From Oceanidesulfovibrio marinus (GTDB lineage Bacteria > Desulfobacterota > Desulfovibrionia > Desulfovibrionales > Desulfovibrionaceae), in contig NZ_CP039543.1 of assembly GCF_013085545.1 (NCBI RefSeq), forward strand, positions 4,247,322 to 4,311,321: 64,000 nucleotides of DNA, given 5' to 3'. Positions 1 through 6,526 of the stretch are shown one piece after another. Below the pieces are notes generated by a model. It did no database searches and had not been told where the DNA came from. It saw only the letters and a list, made by a program, of their open reading frames with translations. Positions within the stretch are counted from its first letter, which is position 1. Every line of letters starts with the position of its first letter. A program made the position numbers and the translations under genes.

Positions 1-30
1 GGCCCGCGCTTGATACAAGCACGGGCCTTT
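1..30 (+). terminator. rho-independent terminator at window edge
   Basis: GGCCCG (1-6) pairs with CGGGCC (22-27) and GCTTG (8-12) with CAAGC (16-20) around an ATA loop, followed by TTT and a T-rich stretch. It probably ends a plus-strand transcript from a gene lying left of the window. I see no gene in 31-252. Confidence 0.7.
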
Positions 31-252
31 CGCTTCTCGGGCAATGCCGATCGGCACGGTAGGCTTTCAGAACGCCGCCTTTGCGGCAAAGAGAGAGGAG
101 ATACCGCCAGGAAAAAGCGGTGACGGAACAGGTCAATCCAGACAACAGGGCCGATGGGGAGCCGACCGGACCGCGAACGCCGCGCCGGGACAACGCCTCC
201 ATCGTGTCGTTGAGCGAGCACCGGCCATGGAGCCGGTGAAGGAGGGTTTGCT

Positions 253-1641
253 ATGTTTTTCCGGCAGATTCAGGTCCAGGGTCTCGGATGTCTTTCATAC
301 GTGCTGGGGTGTCCGCAGGCAGGAACCATGATCGTGGTCGACCCCAAGCGGGACATCCAGGACTACCTGGACATCTCCCGCGACGAGGGCATGCGCATCA
401 CCCATATCGTGGATACGCACGTGCACGCCGACCACGTTTCCGGCGCGCATGAGCTGGCCTCGCGCACCGGCGCGGAGATATGCATGCATCCGGACAGCCC
501 CGTGGACTTCACGTTCACGCCGCTGCCGGAAGGCCACGTGCTCCAGGCCGGCAACGCCAGGCTGCGGGTGCTGCACACCCCCGGCCACACTCCGCACTCC
601 ATCTCCCTGGTGGTCTCGGACCTTGCGCGCTCCGAGGAGCCGTGGATGGTGCTCACAGGCGACCTGCTCTTTGTGGGCGACATCGGCCGGCCCGATTTGG
701 CCGGCTCGGAGATTCTGGATGCGCAAGTCAAGAACCTCTACAACTCCCTGTTCGAGAAGGTCGGGGGCCTGCCCGAGTTCCTGGAGGTCTATCCGGCCCA
801 CGGCGCAGGCTCCCTGTGCGGCAAGGGCATGAGCCCCAAGAACAGCTCCACCCTGGGCTACGAGATGCGTCACAACCCCAGGCTGCAGTATGGCTCCTTC
901 GAGGAGTTCGCAGGCGAGATGGGCGGCGAGTTCCCGCTGCGCCCCAAAAGCTTCACGCACATCATCTCCACCAACATGAACGGCGCGCCGCTGCTGGACC
1001 GCTGCCCGCTGGAGCGCGCCCTTACCGTGAGCGACTTCGAGAAGCTCATGGCCGAAGGCGCCGTGGTCATCGACACCCGCGACGGCCCGGCCTTCGGCGG
1101 CAGCCACATCCCCGGCTCGCTGAACATCGGCTTTGAGAAGAGCATGGCCAACTGGGTGGGCATGGTGGTGGACCCCAAGGCGGACATCCTGCTCGTGGTG
1201 CAGGACAGGCCGGCCTACGACGCCATGCGCACCGAGCTGCACCGCATCGGCTACGACAACATCCTGGGCTACCTCTCCGGCGGCATCCAGGCCTGGATCT
1301 TCGCCGGGAAGCCCGTGGACAAGCTGGAGCAGGTCTCCGGCGCGGAGCTTGCCGAGCGGCTGCAGAACGGCGACAGGCCTGCGCTGCTGGACGTGCGCAC
1401 CGACGCCGAGTGGGACGGCGGCTTCATCCACGGCGCGCAGCACATGTCCTTCAACGAGATCCTGGACGCCTGCTGCTCCCTGCCCACGGACGAGGAGGTG
1501 GTCGTCTACTGCGGCAGCGGCTACCGCTCCAACATGGCCGGCTCCTACATGCAGGCCCACGGCTACGCCAACGTCAAATCCCTTGCCGGCGGTGTGATGG
1601 CCTGGTCCAGGGCCGGGCGGCAGCTTTCCGCCGATCTGTAG
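253..1641 (+). CDS. MBL-fold hydrolase with two rhodanese domains (persulfide-dioxygenase-like)
   Basis: 462 residues. Residues 1-250 form a metallo-beta-lactamase domain: THVHADH metal motif at 55-61, then HTPGHTPHS and the TGDLLFVGDIGRPDL stretch typical of the glyoxalase II/ETHE1 branch. Two rhodanese domains follow, about 263-355 and 365-455. The second has the active-site loop CGSGYRS with Cys420. The first has VVQDR at the equivalent place and so lacks the catalytic cysteine. The family handles glutathione or other low-molecular-weight persulfides and sulfane sulfur in the cytoplasm. AAGGAGGG ends about 6 nt before the ATG. A terminator follows at 1654, so it is probably monocistronic. 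The exact substrate in an anaerobe is unknown. Confidence 0.85.
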   Translation: MFFRQIQVQGLGCLSYVLGCPQAGTMIVVDPKRDIQDYLDISRDEGMRITHIVDTHVHADHVSGAHELASRTGAEICMHPDSPVDFTFTPLPEGHVLQAGNARLRVLHTPGHTPHSISLVVSDLARSEEPWMVLTGDLLFVGDIGRPDLAGSEILDAQVKNLYNSLFEKVGGLPEFLEVYPAHGAGSLCGKGMSPKNSSTLGYEMRHNPRLQYGSFEEFAGEMGGEFPLRPKSFTHIISTNMNGAPLLDRCPLERALTVSDFEKLMAEGAVVIDTRDGPAFGGSHIPGSLNIGFEKSMANWVGMVVDPKADILLVVQDRPAYDAMRTELHRIGYDNILGYLSGGIQAWIFAGKPVDKLEQVSGAELAERLQNGDRPALLDVRTDAEWDGGFIHGAQHMSFNEILDACCSLPTDEEVVVYCGSGYRSNMAGSYMQAHGYANVKSLAGGVMAWSRAGRQLSADL

Positions 1642-1653
1642 CGTGTGTGTTCT

Positions 1654-1696
1654 GGCGCGGGAACCGTCTTGCCGGCGGTTTCCGCGCCTTCATTTT
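1654..1696 (+). terminator. rho-independent terminator
   Basis: A 13-bp stem (1654-1666 with 1676-1688, one G-T pair) is followed by TTCATTTT. It separates the MBL/rhodanese gene from the peroxiredoxin, which therefore probably has its own promoter in the AT-rich stretch 1700-1750. Confidence 0.8.
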
Positions 1697-1759
1697 CCAT
1701 GAGGCGCGTCAAGATGGTAACATATTAAAATAACAAATAATCGAAAATAAGGAGGAACA

Positions 1760-2485
1760 ATGTCCGATTCGAACAAGCCGCTCTGCGACAGACCGGGGGG
1801 AGGTCCCGTCGGCCAGGATGCGCAGCCAGCGCAACCCGATGAACCACGCATCGAACAAGAAAAAGGAGGAACCATGATTACTGTCGGTCAAAAAGCTCCT
1901 GATTTCGAGGCCCCAGCCTACTTCAAGGGCGAGTTCACCAACGTCAAGCTCTCCAGCTACCTGGGCAAGTGGGTGGTCCTGTGTTTCTATCCCGGTGATT
2001 TCACTTTTGTTTGAGCAACCGAGGTCTCGGCGGTCGCCGAGAAGAATTCCGAATTCGAGGAGCTCGGTGTGCAGGTCCTGTCCATGAGCGTTGATTCCGT
2101 CTTCGTTCACAAGATGTGGGTGGACCATGAGCTCTCCAAAATGATCACCGCAGGCACCGTACCGTTCCCCATGCTCTCCGATGGCGGCGGCAAGGTAGGC
2201 GAGCTGTACAGCGTGTACAGCCCGGAGAACGGCGTGGATGTACGCGGCCGTTTCCTCATCGACCCCGACGGCGTAATCCAGGGCTTCGAGGTGCTCTCGC
2301 CGCCCGTGGGCCGCAACGTGTCGGAAACCCTGCGACAGATTCAGGCGTTCCAGTTGGTGCGCGAGACCCAGGGCGGCGAAGTCACGCCGTCCGGCTGGCG
2401 TCCGGGCTCGACCACTCTTAATCCGGGGGTCGGCCTGGTCGGCAAGGTCTGGGAAAAATGGAAGGTCACTGAAGCCTTCGAGTAG
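1760..2485 (+). CDS. selenocysteine-containing peroxiredoxin (AhpC/PrxU type), TGA read as Sec
   Basis: Thiol peroxidase of the AhpC/Prx1 family, reducing H2O2 and organic peroxides in the cytoplasm. The reading frame is interrupted only by TGA at 2012-2014, exactly where the family has its peroxidatic Cys: [20 protein letters not shown] instead of the usual FTFVCPTE. On both sides the sequence is normal peroxiredoxin. There are two in-frame ATGs, each with a near-identical AAGGAGG site: 1760 (Sec85, 241 residues) and 1874 (203 residues, Sec47; [14 protein letters not shown] is the usual family start). The extra 38 residues are hydrophilic and contain one Cys at position 9. The region that normally carries the resolving Cys (GEVCPA) reads GEVTPS, with Thr171 in the short numbering, so no classical 2-Cys disulfide can form. 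A conventional annotation would split this into two broken genes. Sec decoding is inferred from the SECIS-like hairpin next to the TGA. Confidence 0.88.
2012..2042 (+). promoter_or_regulatory. bacterial SECIS-like hairpin after the Sec UGA
   Basis: TGA at 2012-2014 is followed 11 nt later by a stem CTCGGC (2026-2031) / GCCGAG (2036-2041), extendable by T2025-A2042, with loop GGTC. Spacing and a short GC-rich stem with G and U in the apical loop match the bacterial SECIS type recognised by SelB. The hairpin lies inside coding sequence, as bacterial SECIS elements must. Confidence 0.75.
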
Positions 2486-2530
2486 AGTAGCGGGTAATTC
2501 GTAAGGAATTGCCAAAGCAATATGAAAAGC

Positions 2531-2566
2531 AACGCCCCCGAGCAGATGTTCGGGGGCGTTATATTT
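2531..2566. terminator. bidirectional terminator between convergent genes
   Basis: A perfect 10-bp stem AACGCCCCCG (2531-2540) / CGGGGGCGTT (2551-2560) is followed by ATATTTT on the plus strand, with an A-rich flank on the other side. It lies between the peroxiredoxin and the converging efflux operon. Confidence 0.85.
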
Positions 2567-2616
2567 TGGGATAGCGGTATTACCGCCAGAGCTTCTCAGG
2601 ATCGGAGCCGCTCACA

Positions 2617-5600
2617 TCAGTCGTACGTCTCTCCGCGGCGTCTGGCCATCTTGTACCGCCACTCCTCCACGGCGCAGAACAGCACCGGCACCACGAACAC
2701 CGTGAGCAGGGCCACGAGCATGCCGCCGAAGGACGGTATGGCCATGGGCACCATGATGTCCGCGCCACGGCCGCTGGAGGTGAGCACCGGCAGCAGGGCG
2801 AGGATGGTGGTGGCCGATGTCATCAGCGCGGGCCGGATGCGGCGCTCGGCGCCGGCCACCACGGCGTCGCGGATCTGCGTCGTGTTCTCGGTCTGCATAT
2901 TGTCCTTGGACTCCAGCAGGTAGGTGGCCATGAGCACGCCGTCGTCCGAGGCGATGCCGAACAAGGCCAGGAAGCCCACCCAGATGGCTACCGAGAGGTT
3001 CACCGGGTGCACCTGGAAGAGCGTTCGCAACGACTCGCCGAAGAGATCGACGTTGAGGAACCACTCCTGCCCGTATAGCCAGATGAGGATGAAGCCGCCG
3101 GCCCAGGCCACGGCAATGCCCGAGAAGACAATGCCCGTCAGCGGCAGCTCCTTGAACTGCAGGTAGAGGATGAGGAAGATGACGGCCAGGGCCACGGGCA
3201 GGATCACGGCGAGCCGCTTCTGCGCGCGGATCTGGTTCTCGTAGCTGCCGGCGAATGTATAGGACACGCCCTTGGGCAGGACGAACTCGCCAGAGTCCTG
3301 CTTGGATTGCAGGTAGTTGCGCACGTTGTCCACCACGTCCACCTCGGCGAATCCAGGCTTCTTGTCGAAGAGGACGTAGCCCACCAGGAAGGTGTCCTCG
3401 CTCTTGATGGCCTGCGGACCGCGCACGTAGCGGATGTGGGCCAGCTCGCGCAGGGGGATCTGCTCGCCGGACATGGAGGCGACCAGGATGGAGCCCAGGG
3501 CCTCCGGGGAGTCGCGCAGCTCGCGCTGGTAGCGCACGCGCACGGGGTAGCGCTCGCGGCCTTCCACCGTGGTGGTGAGCTGGCGGCCACCCACGGCGGT
3601 CTCGATGATCCGCTGCACGTCCTCCAGGGGCATGCCGTAGCGGGCAATGGCCGTGCGGTCGATCTCGATCTCCAGGTAGGGTTTGCCCACGATGCGGTCG
3701 GCCACCACTGCCTCGGGCTGCACCGTCGGCACTTCCTTGAGCAGCTTTTCCAGCTCCAGCCCCACGCTCTGGATGGTCTCCAGGTCCGGGCCGCGGACCT
3801 TGATGCCCATGGGCGCTCGCATGCCGGACTGCAGCATGACGATGCGCGCGGCAATGGGCTGCAGGTACGGGGCCGAGGTCGTGCCGGGGATGCGCGCGGA
3901 CTTCTCGATCTCGTCCCAGATGTCCTGCGGCGTCTTGATGCCTTCCCAGGCGTCGCGGTCCTTGTTGATGGATGGATCGATGGCCGGCCGCCAGAGCCGG
4001 AAGGGCATGCCGCTGGCGTCCGGTATCAGCTTGCCGTCCTTGTCGCGCAGGAACTTGCCCTGCACCAGGTAGGGCAGGCCGTCCGGACCGGGCACTGGCG
4101 CGCCATCCGGCGTGCGGAAGTAGTCCAGCTTGTCCTTGCGATACTTGAAGCGGAGCTGCTTGCCGGATTCGTCCACGATGAACTCGGGCTTGTAGTTCAC
4201 CACGGTCTCGATCATGGAGAGCGGCGCCGGGTCCAAAGATGTGTCGGCACGGCCCAGCTTGCCCACGGCCGTGTCCACCTCGGGCACGGCGTTCATGGCC
4301 ATATCCTGCTTGGAGAGCACGTCCTTGACCTCGCCGATGGAGGCGTGCGGCATGGTGGTGGGCATGAACAGGAACGAGCCCTCGTCCAGCGGCGGCATGA
4401 ACTCCTTGCCCAGGCCTGGGAAGGCGTTGGCCATGGCCACGGCCGGCCTGGAGCCGAGCACGGAATGCGGCAGCCAGCCGAACACCGTGGGGAAGCCCAG
4501 CCAGACAAGCAGGCCGATGAGCACCACCGAGACGGGCAGGAGCATGAAGAGCGCTTTGAAGTTCAGTATTCTACGGAGCATGAACGGGTAAAAGTACTGG
4601 AACACGGCAAAGAATCCCAGCAGCGAGCCCATGAGCAGCAGGGTGAAGATGGCGTTCACCGCCAGGCTGTGCTCCGGCCCCAGGGGCATCCAGTGCGCCG
4701 AAAGCATCACAGCCACGGCCACGGCCAGCAGGATGATGGCCCCGCGGGTGAGCCAGAACGCGCCGCGCGGGGGCAGCAGCAGAGCGGCGAAGCGCGATGC
4801 ACCCACCAGGATGATGGCCCCGCCGATCCACCACGTGCCGAACCAGGCCACGGCGGCGCCGGCGAGGATAACCAGCACCGTGAGCACCCGGCTGGTGTCC
4901 TGTCCGCCCTTGCCCCGGCGCAGGAAGAACGTGGCCAGTGCGGGCAGCACCGTGACCGAAACCACGATGGAGGCGAAAAGCGCGAAGGTCTTGGTGAAGG
5001 CCAGGGGCTTGAACAGCTTGCCCTCCGCGCCCTGCATGGCGAACACGGGCAGGAAGCTGACGATGGTGGTGGCCACGGCCGTGAGCACGGCGCCGGCCAC
5101 CTCGCCGGAGGCGTCGCGGATTATCTCCCTGGTAGGCATGCCTGGCGGCGCGTCCTCGAACCGTTTCAGGATGTTCTCGGTGATGATGATGCCCATGTCC
5201 ACCATGGTGCCGATGGCGATGGCGATGCCCGAGAGCGCCACGATGTTCGCATCCACTCCGAACTGCTTCATGGCCGCAAAGCACAGCAGCACGGCCATGG
5301 GCAAGAGCGAGGCGATGAGCATGGAGCTTTCCAGGTGCATCACCGTGACCAGGACCACGACGATGGTCACGAGGATTTCATCGACGAGCGCGGTGTTCAG
5401 GGTGCCGAGGGTCTCGTGGATCAGGCCGGAGCGGTCGTAGAACGGCACCACCGAGAGCTTGCTGGTGCGGCCGTCCGGCAGCACCTTGGAGGGCAGGCCT
5501 GGCTCCAGCTCGCCGATCTTCGTCTTGACGTTGTCGATGACGGCAAGCGGGTTTTCGCCGTAGCGGGCGACGACCACGCCGCCCACGACCTCGGCCCCGC

Positions 5601-6525
5601 CCTTGTCCAGCACACCGCGCCGCATGGCCGGGCCGAGCTGCACCGAGGCCACGTCGCCTACGGTGATGGGCTGGTCGCTGCGCGCCATGACCACGGATTT
5701 CTCCAGGTCCCCGATGTTCTTGATGAACCCGACACCGCGGACGATGTACTCCGCGCTGTTGACCTCGATGGTCCGCGCGCCCACGTCCAGGTTGGAGCGC
5801 GCCACGGCGCGCATCACCATCTCCAGGGTAACGTTGGCCGCGCGCATGGCCTCCGGGTTCACGTCCACCTGATACTCGCGCACAAAGCCGCCGATGGAGG
5901 CCACCTCACTGACGCCGCCGGCCGACTGCAGGCCGTAGCGCATGTACCAGTCCTGCACGCTGCGCAGCTCATCCAGGTTCCAGCCGCCGGTGGGGTTGCC
6001 GTCTGCGTCGCGTCCCTCCAGCGTGTACCAGTACACCTGGCCCAGGGCCGTAGCATCCGGCCCCAGGGTGGGCTTCACCCCTTGTGGCAGGCTGCCGGCC
6101 GGCAGGCTGGCGAGCTTTTCCAGAAGGCGCGAGCGCGACCAGTAGAACTCCACGTTCTCCTCGAAGATCACGTAGATGGAGGAGAAGCCGAACATGGAGA
6201 CGCTGCGCACGGTCTTGACGCCGGGGATGCCGAGCAGGGCCGTGGTCAGGGGGTAGGAGACCTGGTCCTCCACGTCCTGGGGCGAGCGGCCGGGCCACTC
6301 CGTGAACACGATCTGCTGGTTTTCGCCGATGTCCGGAATGGCGTCCACGGGCACGGGATTGCGCGGGATGGACTTGAGATCCCAGTCAAAGGGCGCCACC
6401 GAGATGCCCCAGAACAGGAGCAGGGCAAAGACCGTGAAGACGACGACGCGATACTGCAGGCAGAAGCCGACGAACTTCTCGGAGAGCGTTTGCGGGGGGC
6501 GGCTGAATCCGTTTTTGTCGATCAT
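2617..6525 (-). CDS. cusA: CusA/CzcA-type heavy-metal efflux RND pump, extended form
   Basis: 1302 residues against about 1040 for typical CusA. It is an inner-membrane proton-driven pump that moves metal ions from periplasm or cytoplasm into the CusB/TolC channel. The N-terminal RND start, the TM4 motif GIAIAIGTMVDMGIII and the porter segment FMPTTM...PLSMIE are CusA-like; the conserved methionines suggest Cu(I)/Ag(I). Two insertions explain the length: about residues 545-650, a run of roughly four extra hydrophobic segments after the sixth TM helix, and about 803-885, a charged Pro/Gly/Asp-rich periplasmic segment. Its ATG is one base past the cusB stop (TAG-G-ATG), so translation is probably coupled. 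It is the last gene of a four-gene operon. Confidence 0.9.
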   Translation of the reverse strand: MIDKNGFSRPPQTLSEKFVGFCLQYRVVVFTVFALLLFWGISVAPFDWDLKSIPRNPVPVDAIPDIGENQQIVFTEWPGRSPQDVEDQVSYPLTTALLGIPGVKTVRSVSMFGFSSIYVIFEENVEFYWSRSRLLEKLASLPAGSLPQGVKPTLGPDATALGQVYWYTLEGRDADGNPTGGWNLDELRSVQDWYMRYGLQSAGGVSEVASIGGFVREYQVDVNPEAMRAANVTLEMVMRAVARSNLDVGARTIEVNSAEYIVRGVGFIKNIGDLEKSVVMARSDQPITVGDVASVQLGPAMRRGVLDKGGAEVVGGVVVARYGENPLAVIDNVKTKIGELEPGLPSKVLPDGRTSKLSVVPFYDRSGLIHETLGTLNTALVDEILVTIVVVLVTVMHLESSMLIASLLPMAVLLCFAAMKQFGVDANIVALSGIAIAIGTMVDMGIIITENILKRFEDAPPGMPTREIIRDASGEVAGAVLTAVATTIVSFLPVFAMQGAEGKLFKPLAFTKTFALFASIVVSVTVLPALATFFLRRGKGGQDTSRVLTVLVILAGAAVAWFGTWWIGGAIILVGASRFAALLLPPRGAFWLTRGAIILLAVAVAVMLSAHWMPLGPEHSLAVNAIFTLLLMGSLLGFFAVFQYFYPFMLRRILNFKALFMLLPVSVVLIGLLVWLGFPTVFGWLPHSVLGSRPAVAMANAFPGLGKEFMPPLDEGSFLFMPTTMPHASIGEVKDVLSKQDMAMNAVPEVDTAVGKLGRADTSLDPAPLSMIETVVNYKPEFIVDESGKQLRFKYRKDKLDYFRTPDGAPVPGPDGLPYLVQGKFLRDKDGKLIPDASGMPFRLWRPAIDPSINKDRDAWEGIKTPQDIWDEIEKSARIPGTTSAPYLQPIAARIVMLQSGMRAPMGIKVRGPDLETIQSVGLELEKLLKEVPTVQPEAVVADRIVGKPYLEIEIDRTAIARYGMPLEDVQRIIETAVGGRQLTTTVEGRERYPVRVRYQRELRDSPEALGSILVASMSGEQIPLRELAHIRYVRGPQAIKSEDTFLVGYVLFDKKPGFAEVDVVDNVRNYLQSKQDSGEFVLPKGVSYTFAGSYENQIRAQKRLAVILPVALAVIFLILYLQFKELPLTGIVFSGIAVAWAGGFILIWLYGQEWFLNVDLFGESLRTLFQVHPVNLSVAIWVGFLALFGIASDDGVLMATYLLESKDNMQTENTTQIRDAVVAGAERRIRPALMTSATTILALLPVLTSSGRGADIMVPMAIPSFGGMLVALLTVFVVPVLFCAVEEWRYKMARRRGETYD

Positions 6526-6526
6526 C

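Noticed and set aside
44-331. Small protein upstream of the MBL/rhodanese gene
   Set aside because: No ribosome site, non-protein-like composition, and overlap with the start of the real gene in another frame.
1760-2014. Peroxiredoxin as a pseudogene cut by a stop codon
   Set aside because: The stop is TGA at the exact catalytic position, with intact frame on both sides and a correctly spaced SECIS-like hairpin.
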